A DNA stretch of 64,000 nucleotides from Falciphora oryzae (taxonomy: Eukaryota; Ascomycota; Sordariomycetes; Magnaporthales; Magnaporthaceae). Made by a program: the position numbers and the translations under genes. The notes beneath the pieces were generated by a model. The model made no database searches and was not told the origin of the DNA. It saw only the letters and a program-made list of their open reading frames with translations. Position 1 is the stretch's first letter. The number at the start of each line of letters is the position of its first letter. The stretch lies in the NCBI GenBank assembly GCA_000733355.1, contig JNVV01000003.1, positions 62,001 to 126,000 on the forward strand, given 5' to 3'. This document shows positions 10,576 through 24,741 of the stretch, piece after piece.

Positions 10576-12210
10576 CTATATATCCCTCGTGATCCTCCAC
10601 TTTCCGTCTGCCTGCTTTCGGACCACGAATCGTGCCGGCCCCTCGCCATTAGCACCGTGGGTCTCCCCAAAGCTGTCGTCGCCCTCCCATTTGATCGGGT
10701 TTTCTAGCCATGTCGGTGAGATAGCGGAGAGCTCGTGGTCCGGCCCAGGCGACTGCACCAGCTCCGTGCGGGAGGTTGTGGATGGCAACGATCCGGTCCC
10801 GAGTTTGTTCCTGCCACCAGGCCCCTTGGATCTCGGCAGGTATGCGGTAGTACTCCTGGACTCACCCCTACTGCGGACGAGCCGCCGGGCTCACGGCCAC
10901 ACCCACAGGGCAAAGACGCGCATGGCCGGGAGGCATGCGCAGACGATCCCCGTCGTGCACTCGACCTCTGTCCATAGAGCAGTGGCATAATAACCGTAAC
11001 TGGATTCGTTCCCTTGGTTTGCTCGTTCCTTACTGACCCCATCCAACGGAACTAGCCGGCCGAGGTTGATTAGGGTCGCCATGCCCCCGAGGCTGAACAT
11101 GATCGCAATCCCTATTTTTTTCCCGAGCGAGGCTTTCATCCTCGGGATCTGGGAGAGTGGCAGGAGGATTAGCCATATGTCTAGCACGATGCTGACTGCC
11201 GCCATGAGGGTGAAGATGGCTAGTGGGTCGAGGAAGCATGCTCCTGGGCTGTCGGTTTCCCATTGGGTCCAGGCGTACGAGACTGGCTGGCACTGTCCAA
11301 TATAGATCCCAGTCAAGACGAGGCAGGCAAGGGCGTTGGTGACGTGGGTGCCAAGAAGGAGAGACCGATATGTCATGCCCATGAACGCGCTCCCGTTTTG
11401 CGTTGTGGTTGTAAAGACGCGCAGGAAGAAAGAGACAAACGAGGCCCTAACAAGGGTGACTTGGAGGAAATAAAGTGGTATTAGGAGGGTCTCCCAGAAG
11501 AAAAATCTGACGATATCGTGGCGTTGGAGGGACCACATGTCCTGACTGAGTATCGGCGCCACGACGATGACGTTTGCGATGGATTCTGCCACCCAGACGA
11601 GCAGGCTGAGAAAGATGCAAAGATCATCCCACCCCAAGGCGCCCATGCGGCAGTAGCGGCAATGACTTGTCGGAGGGCTCACATAGGCCTTTGCCCAAAG
11701 CCTGATAAAAACGAAGGTGGCCGAAACGGCAAGCCCAGCCCAGACCAAGTCTGTATACAGCTTTTGGCTATGGCCATAGTTTGGCCTGGGGCAGACGGAA
11801 CCGAACGCGCCTCTAAGTGCTGCAGCTCGAGAGCGTTAACCGCCGCCTGTATCTCGCTGAAGACCGAGGGACAAGTGGCCAGAGGACATACCAAGTCGCT
11901 CTGTAGGCTTGCATGCCTTCATAACGCAATTTTGGATGTAGCTCGCAAATCCGTTATCCTGACAGTAGCAGGTCATGTTTGTTATTTGGCATCCGGAGGC
12001 TTCCACCCCTCGCATAGCACAAGGAATCTGAAAGCGTTAGCTTTCACGAAAACAGCCGGCAGCATAGTAGGCACTCAGTGCTATGCCTGCGTCTAGAACT
12101 CAAGGAGTTTGGCATGGAAAGGGCGGATGGAGGGCATAGCCTACAGCACAAGCCGGCATGCGGGGAGCGGCCTCTAATAACGAGCCGCCATCAAGCTGTG
12201 GCGAAGCCAT
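10576..12210 (-). CDS. CFEM-domain seven-transmembrane protein (Pth11-type rhodopsin fold)
   Basis: Proposed exons 12210-12145, 12027-11892, 11750-10907 and 10855-10576, 441 residues, all phases matching. Exons 1-2 give an N-terminal CFEM domain with regularly spaced Cys: MPACAIPCAMRG, then SGCQITNMTCYCQ, then YIQNCVMKACKP. Exon 3 encodes seven hydrophobic helices of the fungal rhodopsin/SAT4 type (for example LVWAGLAVSATFVFIRLW and FTLMAAVSIVLDIWLILLPL). A hydrophilic cytoplasmic tail follows. This layout is that of Pth11-class surface-sensing receptors. Two points are weak. No signal peptide precedes the CFEM domain from the ATG at 12210, so a further 5' exon is likely. A TGA at 10891-10893 interrupts the reading frame unless a 51-nt intron (10906-10856, GTGGGT..CCAG, no clear branch site) is removed. 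Confidence 0.75.
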
Positions 12211-12863
12211 GGCAGCATCGGGCAGCAGTAGGATGGAACAGCGAAGTGGGAGTGCCGTGAAGATGAGGAAATCTCGAGTTCGTGACTGAGGATGAGTAAT
12301 TCGTCTTCTTGTCGCAGCTGTCCTCTTGGGTGGCTATGTCGGGGCCGTGGAGGGGAGACGTGCCCTTGACGGATATCAGGGGATACAGGCAGGGAGGTGG
12401 TTTGCAGCAGAACGCTGTTTGCCAGTTGCAGCAGCAGCAGCACTCCCCCTTTTGACCCTGCATAGTGTCATATTAGGAAAGAAGCCAGAGACCGAGTGAA
12501 TTAGGAATGCACTTATGGAGTAGAGTTTGCTAGCGTCCACCAGGGCGCCTTGATTCACGCCGGGCGGGACACGCCCAAGCGAAGCATACTAGTAGCGAAC
12601 GCCGGATTAACGCCACTCTCCGCGAGAGGGAGGGGGGTAAACTGCTTGCTTCGGATACGGCTATCAGTGGCCACCTACGAGCATAGTCCACGCCAAAGTG
12701 TCATCACATTTGCGAGCCGAATTTCTAGCGAGGATTCGTTGCTTCAAATTAACTTCGCCCTGATTCGGCAGCGCCTCTTGTTATGTTGTCGGGCCGCCAA
12801 CCTTCCCGGAGCGCAGAGGAAGGGGCGGCCACTCTGAGATGTGTGTTTGTGTTGAAGGAGCCG
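12211..12863. promoter_or_regulatory. Intergenic region upstream of the CFEM gene
   Basis: 653 bp between the proposed start of the CFEM gene and the stop of the Vma22-like gene, both on the minus strand. It probably holds the CFEM promoter and perhaps a missing signal-peptide exon. A CAG repeat lies near 12428. No other coding signal. Confidence 0.5.
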
Positions 12864-13535
12864 CTACAAGGCCGCGGAAGGGCTTGCTTCCCCTGGCCGT
12901 CGCTCCGGTTGTTGCCCCATCCTAGTCTCCTTTTCAGCGGCGATTGCTGCCTTCGCCCGCTTCTTTTTGGCACGTCGGACTTGGATCTCAACTTGTGCCA
13001 TCTCAGCGTCGACTGATGCTAGCCTGGGCAGCAGATCCTCGACAATCTGAATAGCCTGGTCCTGGGCTAGTCGCAGCGACGCTGGCGTGAAGAGGCCGAA
13101 CCAACGAAGGGGGTCCTTTCGTGTTGCGGGGCTCGCCTTCGCAGTCGCCTCATTGGTGCCCGCCACTCCGTCGCGGCTTTGCTGATTGGCCTCCGCCACG
13201 GGCTCGGACGCGCCGGGCCCCTGTCCGCTCTTGCCATGCTGGGAGCCTGCCGGTGGCTCGGACGCCTCTGCCGAACAAACTGTGAAAGAGGCATGTTGGC
13301 TGCCATCCTCGTGTCCAACGGGGGGCTTTACCTCAATGCTCAGGCGTCGGCTTGCTTGCATTCGCTCGTCGAAACAGTCGGGTCCATATCTCGTGCCGCG
13401 CTCGGCGGCGAAGTTGGCGCGGGCGATGTTCTGGTACATGCCGCTCTGGACGGAGCCCAGGGAAGCACGGAGCTTGGTGTACTCATCGAGCAGGCTGAGA
13501 TACCTCTCCAGGAGTGTGTCGATGTCGGCATCCAT
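12864..13535 (-). CDS. VMA22: V-ATPase assembly factor Vma22-like (CCDC115 family)
   Basis: Single exon, 223 residues from the ATG at 13535. The N-terminal block DTLLERYLSLLDEYTKLR followed by LGSVQSGMYQNIARANF and RYGPDCFDERMQASR, and the C-terminal block DPLRWFGLFTPASLRLAQ plus a coiled coil ending in RRAKKKRAK, are the two conserved segments of the Vma22/CCDC115 family. They are separated here by a low-complexity linker. Vma22 works with Vma12 in the endoplasmic reticulum to assemble the membrane sector of the vacuolar proton pump. Length and layout fit; the assignment rests on pattern recognition rather than an alignment. Basic residues at the end are not a clear ER retention signal. Confidence 0.75.
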   Translation of the reverse strand: MDADIDTLLERYLSLLDEYTKLRASLGSVQSGMYQNIARANFAAERGTRYGPDCFDERMQASRRLSIEVKPPVGHEDGSQHASFTVCSAEASEPPAGSQHGKSGQGPGASEPVAEANQQSRDGVAGTNEATAKASPATRKDPLRWFGLFTPASLRLAQDQAIQIVEDLLPRLASVDAEMAQVEIQVRRAKKKRAKAAIAAEKETRMGQQPERRPGEASPSAAL

Positions 13536-16411
<2,876 letters not shown>

Positions 16412-16954
16412 ACTGTGATTGTGGTCTGATGATGGACTCACGAATTTGTATTCAGGGGTTTAATTGGCTTTGCTTGGCCCCTAATTCAATTGATCCCATG
16501 CGGCGGCTATGATGAGGCAAAATTTGAGCAGGTCTGTCTTTCAATGGACGGGTAAAGGGTCAAAAAAGATAATGGTTATGAGAAAAAAGAATGAAGTCAC
16601 ACATAGATTTCGGGTAACGCCTGAAGTTCAGTTGAGGGCCCCAATTTTTGTCTATCTATGCATTCGGTGTCTGAGGTGCTTGTCGTTTGATATGGTTGTT
16701 GCGGTCAGGGCTGGCAAGTTGGGGTGTGTGGTGCTGCCCGGATTGAGGTTGAGTCGGTTTGATTGGTCACTTTATGTTGCTCAGCAACCGGTATTGGTGT
16801 TTGAGGGGCCCGGATCTTCACCCTCCCCGCGTCCCACTATGACGGGCATTCCTCCCAAGTAAACCCCGCCAACTTGTTTGTTTTGCTCTTTTCGTCCTCC
16901 TCGGAGCGGTCCCCTTCACCGACACAGCGGTTTTGACCTCAGCAGCATCGCAAA
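16412..16954. promoter_or_regulatory. Enolase 3' region and BUB1 promoter
   Basis: 543 bp between two genes in tandem. T/G-rich with A-runs at 16560-16590. No gene seen. Confidence 0.6.
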
Positions 16955-19900
16955 ATGGCGCCCTCACCAGACGACCTGATTGACTTCGACGTCATCGAGA
17001 GCCAGAAGGAGAACATCCAGTCGCTCCCTGGCGGGCGGTCAGCAAGGAAGCTGGCCGATCTGTATACGCCATCACCACTCGCAAAGATGGACACGCCGAC
17101 CCCGAGCGATACCAAAAACATTCACGACTGCATCCGGGCAGAGTACGAGGCTGAGATCGCCACCATTGCTGATCTTGATGATCCGCTCGATGTCTACGAC
17201 CGCTATGTCCGCTGGACCCTGGACGCGTATCCTTCGGCGCAGGCGACTCCCCAGTCGCAGCTTCACATCCTCCTGGAGCGCGCCACAAAGGCCTTCATCG
17301 GCTCCTCTCAATACAAAAACGACCCGCGCTACCTAAAGCTGTGGCTCTACTACACCCAGATGTTCTCTGACGCGCCGCGCGAGACGTTCCTGTATCTCTC
17401 CCGCCACGGTATCGGCGAGAGTCTCGCCTTGTTTTACGAGGAGTACGCTGCCTGGCTCGAGGGGGCTGGCCGCTGGGCGCAGGCTGAGGAGGTCCTCAGG
17501 CTGGGCATCGATCGCGAGGCGCGCCCGCAGCAGCGCCTAATTCGCAAGCTCGGCGAATTTGAGCAGCGCCGCGAGCAGAACGGCGAGGCCGACGGGGACG
17601 AGCCCTCGTCACCGGCCATCCCGACTGTGCGGCCCGCCCTAGCCGCCAAGATGGACCCCTTTGCGTCCGCAGCCGCCGCTGGCCCTGTCGACCCGCAGGC
17701 GCCGAGGCCAAGCAACGGCGTCGGCGGCCGGGCGGCGAAACCAGCCAAGTCTAAACTGGCAATTTTCTCCGACGCTGATGCGGCAGGGCCTGCACTCTCT
17801 TCCCGGGAGGCTGGGTCCAAGGGCTGGGAGAGCATCGGCTCGCTGGCCGAGCGCAAGAAGGAGAACGTGATGGCACCAAAGCCTTGGGTTGGGGAGACGC
17901 TGAAAGCGGGCTCCAGGAAGGCGAGCGGGCCCAAGCTGGCGGTGTTCAAGGATACGGTAAGCTCTTGACCCTACCGTTTTTGTTCCCTGACATCCGCCCC
18001 CCTGCTTATGTCGGCCACGTATTGATGAATACAGGACTAATGTATGGTGGCGAATCTTGGTTTCCTTCTTGGTTGCTTCTTGTTTTTATTCTGTACTTGG
18101 CAGTCTCTTTTGATGAAATCCCACATCCCTATTGTGGCCTCGCAACACCAAGTGACGATGAACAACCCGGCTGGCAAGAAGCAGCGCATTGTATTCGATC
18201 TCAGTGTGCTTTATCCCACGCCAGACATCCCGGGATCCGAGTTGAGTTTTGAGGAGGTGCTACTGGCCCGGGCTGGCTGGCTAGACGAGAGACCGGCGGC
18301 GCCATCTCCCGAACCTCCTCGGCACGCGTCCCGTCCAAGGGACGAGAACGGCCGACCCTCGCCTGCGCCGGCTACACCGCGCTTGGAAGTCTTCCGTGAA
18401 AATAATGAGAATATGCCGCAGAAACTTGTCATCCACCGCGATGTTGCCGTGCCTTTGGATGAGAATGGCGCCCCTATCAAGCAGTATCCCAAGGAAGGTC
18501 GACCAAAAAAGAAAAAGGTCATGGAGGTCAACGAGACCCAGATCAGTAAGTGACGCGATTATTAACCCGACGATCAAACTGGCCTGGTTGTGTTTCATGA
18601 CGCTGACGTCAAATACAGTCAAGGCGAAGCTGGATTCACCATCACGACCTAAGCTGTTGAAGAAAAAGGGCACTTCAGAACCTACCATGACCATGCACAC
18701 GCGGGCGGCTACCGACGACATTTACGAGATTTTCAATGCCCCCATCAAGCATCCAGCAAACCGGGAAGAGGAGGAAGAGGAGGGGAGCGCCGATGATGAT
18801 GATTATGATACAGATGACTACACCAGCGGCGCGGAGAGCACCGGAACCACACGGCATCTCTCCACCAGCGACGCTGAAGATGGGGACAACGAGGGGGCTG
18901 AAGACGACGAGGATGATGTAGTGGACGGGGACGAAACCTCAGATGCCAGGAGCGTCAGCGAATGGTCCGACTTCACCGCCCGCAAGCATATCCCGCTTAT
19001 TCCCGGCGTTAATGATGAGAATGACGAGACTGTCGAGGGAGACGGCGATATCACACAAGTGTCTCATGTGGACGACGCCGCGGACGAGGAGGTGTCTACG
19101 CCAGTGGATGACGACCGGCACCAGACAAGAACGACCTTTGTTCCGATTCCGCCCGAAGATTACGTACCGCAAACACGGACGTACCGGGATCCAGTTGAGA
19201 TGGCTAATAACCGTCTCCCGTTCATGACGCCCATCACGGAGCGAACCGAGACGGAGCTGGACCTGCGGTCGGGGCGGGCTTCGCTGACCAAGACGCCGAG
19301 CAGGTGTCACAAAGGCCTCCCTCCCGTCAGCGATGACGAAGACGAAGACGAGGTGGAGTCTCAACGGGACGCCGCTGACTCTGAGCCGCCCAGCAGCCCC
19401 CTGCAGGATATCGTGGGCGGCGGCTCGCCATCTCCCCAGAAACCGTCAAACATCATAGTGCCTACACTGCTGTCCAAGGCACAAGTCAAGAGCACATCCC
19501 TCGAGGGCCCACCGAAAGGCCCCCTTATAAACGATACTCTGTGCAATCCCGTGGACGACGCTGTCAGGGCTCAGATCCTGACCAAGATGCACCCGCCCCT
19601 GAGCTCGCAGATGCGCTTCTATGACCATCGACCTGCCAAGTACGAGAAGGCAGCCGAGATTCGCAAGTTTGCCAAAGCCATGGCCAAGGCTAAGGGCAGC
19701 GGCGAGAAGACGAGCAGTGTGCCGATGCCTCCGCCCATCGAGTTTCCGGGATGCGAGATGAGCTACACGGTGAAGAAGGAGCTTGGGGCCGGTGCATTTG
19801 CTCCGGTATACCTGGTCGAGAACTCATCGCCTGATGCGCAGGACGATGATGATGACGGCGCCGTCAGCGAGATGGGCAAGGGTACCTTCTCAACGATGCG

Positions 19901-20837
19901 GACACGGCGGGGCCGGCTGGAGGCGCTCAAGATGGAGACGCCGCCATCAACGTGGGAGTTCCATATGATGCGGCTCGCGCACGGGCGACTGGGTCCGCAC
20001 GAGAGGGCGACGGCGTCTCTGAGCTCGGCGCTCGAAATGCATCTCTATCAGGACGAGGGCTTCCTGCTGCTGCCGCTGCACCCGCACGGAACTCTCCTGG
20101 ACGTGGTGAACCTGTTCCGGGCCGAGCCGTCAGGCACCATGGATGAGCTGCTGGCCATGTTCTTCACCGTTGAGCTCCTCCGCACGGCCGAGGCCCTGCA
20201 CGTGCATCAGATCCTGCACGGCGACCTCAAGGCCGACAACTGTCTTCTGCGCCTAGACCCTTCCTCTGCGGGGGCGGGTGGCGGCGGCGGCGAGCTCAGC
20301 AACAAGTGGAGGGCCGACGGAAGCGGAGGCTGGGCATCGCGGGGCGTGACGCTCATCGACTTTGGGCGGGGCATCGACATGCGCGCGTTCCGGCCCGACG
20401 TGCAGTTCGTGGCCGACTGGAAGACGAGCCCGCAGGACTGCGCCGAGATGCGCGAGGGCCGGCCGTGGACCTGGCAGATCGACTACCACGGCCTCGCCGG
20501 CACCGTGCACTGCCTCCTGTTCGGCCGCTACATCGAGACGGTGCGGTGCGACGGCGGCGGCCTGGGCACGGCCACCGGCCGCCGGTACCGCGTCCGCGAG
20601 AGCCTCAAGCGCTACTGGCAGACGGAGCTGTGGTCCGACTGCTTCGACCTGCTCCTCAACCCGGCGGCGCACGCTGCCGCCGCCGCCGAGGACGGCGACG
20701 GCCGCATGCCGGTGCTCAAGGGCATGCGCTCCGTGCGCGAGCGCATGGAGGCGTGGCTCGAGGCCAACTGCGAGCGCGGCGTCGGGCTCAAGAGCCTTAT
20801 GGGCAAGATCGAGGCCTGGGCCAAGGGCAGGAGGTGA
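16955..20837 (+). CDS. BUB1: Spindle checkpoint kinase BUB1/MAD3
   Basis: Exons 16955-17956, 18104-18545 and 18619-20837, 1220 residues. Order: KEN box at 18-20; Mad3/BUB1 TPR domain at about 60-200 (for example DPRYLKLWLYYTQMFSDAPR, then FLYLSRHGIGESLALFYEEY); second KEN box at 302-304; long acidic disordered middle; C-terminal kinase domain from about residue 850. Kinase elements are intact: glycine loop LGAGAFAPVYLVE, lysine in LEALKMET, catalytic HGDLKADN with His at 1015 (BUB1 normally has HGD), and DFG at 1062-1064. The protein sits at unattached kinetochores, phosphorylates histone H2A and supports checkpoint signalling. Having both KEN boxes and a good kinase domain suggests one gene doing the jobs split between Bub1 and Mad3 in budding yeast. 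The 3' UTR begins with a TTCTC microsatellite. Confidence 0.95.
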
Positions 20838-21236
20838 TGATTGGCAGATGGTTGTTTCCGTTTCCTATCGCGCAAGCCATTTTTATGATTTGATCTTCTC
20901 TTCTCTTCTCTTCTCTTCCCCTTTCCCCCTGCGCTCAGATGCACTCGTGGGCTTTGCTGGCTATAGTGATGATTGTCAGCGTGGTTTTTCTCTTTTTATA
21001 TAGGATGGCTTACTAGCCTTTTTTCCACGCACCATGATTACTACCCCATATTTATCCCCCAAATTTGTTGATACCCGAAACCGTTTAGTACTTGTTTGTC
21101 TTTTGAGTGCCAACTCATTCCCTCGCTGCCGTTATACTGACGAGAACATTCCTCTCGCATCTTACACGTTGTAATCATAGCATGTGGCGCTATCCACAGA
21201 AAACCAGAAAAAATATTATGGTGATTGTAAACACCG
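20838..21236. other. Convergent 3' intergenic region, BUB1/APN1
   Basis: 399 bp between two stops. Holds a pyrimidine microsatellite at 20896-20918 and T-rich tracts. No gene seen. Confidence 0.7.
20896..20918 (+). repeat. (TTCTC)n microsatellite
   Basis: Four TTCTC units plus a partial one, then C-rich pyrimidines, in the BUB1 3' UTR. Confidence 0.9.
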
Positions 21237-22805
21237 TCAGTCGCTCTCCTCTTCGTTCTCACTGTCGGCCTTCTTCTTGCCTCGCTTTTTGGCTGGGGCC
21301 TTTTTGGCCGCCTTCTTAGCCCCAACTTGGGCCTTCTTGTCAGCCTGCCCCTGAAGCCTCTCCCTTTCGCCCGCCCCTTGCCGCTGCAGCTCCTCCGCCT
21401 TGTCCCTGAACTCGTCGCTCTCGGGATCCATGCCGATCAGGCTCTCCAGAAGCTTGATCTCGTCCGCCCAGACTTGCCTATCCTCAACCTCCTTGCCGTT
21501 GGGGCCCTTGCGGCTGATGGGCGTCTCGAGAACCATGGGCAGGTTCTGGAAGGGCTCATGGTTCACGATGCTGTGGAAGGCGCGGAGGCCGAGGAAGCCG
21601 GTGCCGATGTTTGCGTGGAGGTCGCGGTTGCAGCCGAGGGGCGCCTTGCTGTCGTTGAGGTGGAAGGCGCGCAGGTACTTGTTGCCGACGACGCGGTCGA
21701 ACTCGTCAGCCGTCTTGGCAAAGGCCTCGGGCGTGCGCATGTCGTAGCCGGCGGCAAAAGCATGGCAGGTATCGATGCAAATGCCGACGCGGTCCTTGTC
21801 GTCAATCAGGGCGATGATGTCGCGCAGGTCCTCGAAGCGCGAGCCGACCACGCTGCCGGCGCCGGCCATGTTCTCGATGACGGTCACGACGGACTCGGTC
21901 TCGCGGTGCGACCTGTTGAGCTGGTGGGCGATGCGGGCGATGGCCTTGTCCTTGGGCCCGCCCAGCGCGGAGCCCGGGTGGAAGTTGTAGAGCCTGATGC
22001 CCAGGGCGTCGCAGCGCTTCAGGTCGTCGACGAAGTTGCCGTACGCCTGGTCGGCCTTGGCCTTGTCCGCCTGCGCCAGGTTGACGAGGTACGAGCCGTG
22101 CGGGAGGCAATGCTTGCCGGCGTCGTAGCCGTGCTCCTTGCACAGCGCCTTGAACTGCGTCTTGGCAGCGCCGTCCAGGGGCTTGGAGTTCCAAGTGCGC
22201 TGGCTCTTGAGGAAGAGAGCGAACGCGTTCCCGCCAATCTCCAGGGAGTTCTGGATGGAGTTGTGTATGCCTGGCGAGGCAGCGCGAGCATGTTAGCGTG
22301 AGACAACACCCGTGAATACCTAGGTAGGTACATAGATAGGTATACCAGCAACTGAGAAGGGACACGACGCACCTCCTGCAGCGCTCACGTGAGCACCGAT
22401 ATACATGGCCTTTTTGAGGGTCGTCACGGCGGTACGTTCGGCCAGCGGCATCGCGCCTTGGCCCTTGTCCGTCTTTTGTTTCTTGGCCGGCTGTTTCGAA
22501 ACGGGCTGTTTGGCGACGGCCTTTTTGGCAACCGGCTTTTTCGTTTCCTCCTGATCTTTCTCATGCGCAGAGCCGCAACAACTGTCACGGCCGTCGTCGT
22601 CGTCGTCGTCGTCGTCGTCTGTTTCTTCCTCTTCGACCGCCTTGCGCTTCGCCTTTCCTTTTACCGCGACCTCCGTCTTGGTCACGGCCGCCTCGACCTT
22701 GGTCGCCCTGCCGTTTTTACGGATCGCAGACGTTGTCTTGGCCGTGACCTCTGTCTTTTGGGTTATCACAGCTGTCCTTTTCCGCGGCGACTGACGGGGA
22801 GCCAT
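21237..22805 (-). CDS. APN1: AP endonuclease Apn1 (endonuclease IV family)
   Basis: Exons 22805-22373 and 22270-21237 (G|GTGCGT; GCTAAC; CGCCAG), 488 residues. Cleaves DNA 5' of abasic sites in base excision repair; a three-zinc TIM barrel. The catalytic domain starts across the splice junction at YIGAHVSAAGG|IHNSIQNS. The zinc-ligand segments RLYNFHPGS, VIENMAGAGS, GICIDTCHAFAAGYD and RAFHLNDSKAPLG are all present. The first 140 residues are a basic tail containing a run of nine Asp residues, and the C-terminus is another Lys/Ala-rich basic tail ending in acidic residues. Both tails carry nuclear-localisation-like clusters, so the protein is longer than yeast Apn1 (367 residues). The start at 22805 is the ATG beginning MAPRQSPRKRT. 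Confidence 0.95.
22317..22326. repeat. TACCTAGGTA palindrome
   Basis: Perfect 10-bp palindrome in the APN1 intron, followed by TAGGTA-like repeats (GGTAC, ATAGGTA). Confidence 0.9.
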
Positions 22806-24741
22806 GATGAAAGATTGCTCACGCGCCTGGGCAGCTAGGACGTGAAAAGTGTGGAAAGGGGTTTCTGGTACAAGTGCAGTGGCAAATGGACGTCTGCAAG
22901 CAATTCTTACCGGCGCGTCCTCGTCTAATCGGGTCGGCAGTCGTTCGTGGAGCGGAGGTGTGTTTTGACGCGAGGCCACGTGACATTGGTGATCTGCTTT
23001 TTGGTGGAGCTCCTTTCCAGTCTCCACATCATCTCCGGTGCAGAGGTCTGTTGATGTTCATTTCTATGTGCTGTGGTACGTGGTATGCTCAAGGAGTAGG
23101 TAGGTGCTCAGGTCTTTCGTCCGAGTAACTCCCACAACGTTCGCCTTTTTTTCTTTTAGCCAAATATGGCCAAGAATCCCCGGCTCCATCTCTGTTGATT
23201 GCTGTGCACTTCGTGCTCCGAGAGACACGGGTGCATTGGAGGATTCGTCTCGATCCACCCGGAAGATCGATCTTCGGCCGTCTCTGGAACACAGGGGCGC
23301 GAGGGGCTACGATGGAGCCAGTTGTTACAGGGGTATGGTTCGGCCTGGCATTTGGATCGCCGGGTACGACAATCGCACCGCAGGAACTTCGCAATCGACA
23401 AGATGACAACGGGACAGATGGTGGTGGGTGTGTGTCTGATAGGGCAAATAAAATGGAGCATCGAGGGCGTTTGACCAAAGACAGCCGTCTCTCCCACAGC
23501 CCGGGCATTCATTGGTCGTGCTTAGCAGCCGAGCTTCGATGTACAATTCCAGACGAGGCCAAAAATAGCTGCAGAACGGAGAAACAGTGGCATCCGCCCC
23601 CTTGTCGAGTATCTTTGGGGCGCGTCAGCACTAGCCGTTTCCGGCCTTTTGCTGCTCGACATTTTGTTGATATTTACTACGAGTCCAGTGGCTCCGCCCC
23701 GGGCCCAGATGGCGGAGATGGTGGCCTCGAGTGTTTTTGGCCTGCACAGTAGTGCTCTCGATGTTTGGTTGCTTGTTTCGGCAGTCCTTGTGCGTTCTTC
23801 TTCTGGCTGTCTGCTACGCACGCCGCACTGCACAGTACTTGGAGTTGCTGTCCAAGCCCTGCCAAAAATCCAATTCTTGCCTAGACCAAGAACGCGCGTT
23901 GCTGGGCCCAGTGGCCTCACAAGCCCCGAACTTCATCGAGGGTGAGCCACCCAACCGGTAGCTGATGTCGATGGTGGGATGAATGCAGTGAAATCCGAAG
24001 CCTTGCTTCAAGGGTCGTGGGTGTTGGTCGAGGTGAGCACACGGCAATCCCGATACGTGCCCTTTGACATTCCCCGCTGTTCGCTGTCAGGAACGCAGAA
24101 AAAGGCCAGCACCACTTGACCAGGGCCCCTGGCGATAGCGATTTCGAACTCTTGCAATTTGATCGGCCGCTGCCTAGAGTGCGAGCTACGAATACCCAGG
24201 CGTGCCGTGTCGGGCCTAACGAGTCGCGGGAGCTCGTGCTGTGATGGGAGACGGGCTCTGGGCTCCGGCCGGGCTGCTGCGTAACCTAAGGTGCTGACAC
24301 GTTCAACCTCTTATTGGGCGTGCTGTGAGATATCGCCCGCCACCCGCCTGCGCCTGCATGCAAAAAGGACCACGCCAATGCACAGCACCACCACACCTAC
24401 ACCCGTCCCTCGTGCTCCCAAGACATCTGGGGTGGCAGCTGAGTTTGGAACCTTCCCTAGCAGACGCTCCCTTTTCGCTTGACGGCGCACGCACCGATTT
24501 TCTTGACGTCTCACTCTTTTTTCGGTCCGATCCATCAAATCGCCTGTCCGCTCTCTCCAGCTGCCGTCTCGCGTAATGACAGCCGACGTCGCCCACTGAA
24601 AAACGCCCTGAACCGCCAGTGAAAAGGCCAGGGCCTGCCTCCCCAACCGTGCCCTCCGCCCATTCGGGCCTCGAGTCGTGCCCACCCGCCCCGCGACGAC
24701 ACCTTCCCGGGGCGACACAGGCCCCAATCTCAATTGCCACA
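22806..24741. promoter_or_regulatory. Divergent 1.9 kb intergenic region, APN1 / F-box gene
   Basis: Between two start codons pointing away from each other. The outer parts should be promoters and leaders: 24290-24741 is pyrimidine-rich upstream of the F-box gene. Open frames of 100-185 codons in the middle have no recognisable domain and I treat them as chance. Confidence 0.6.

Noticed and set aside
23195..23752. 185-codon open frame upstream of the F-box gene
   Set aside because: No domain, mixed composition, lies between two divergent promoters.
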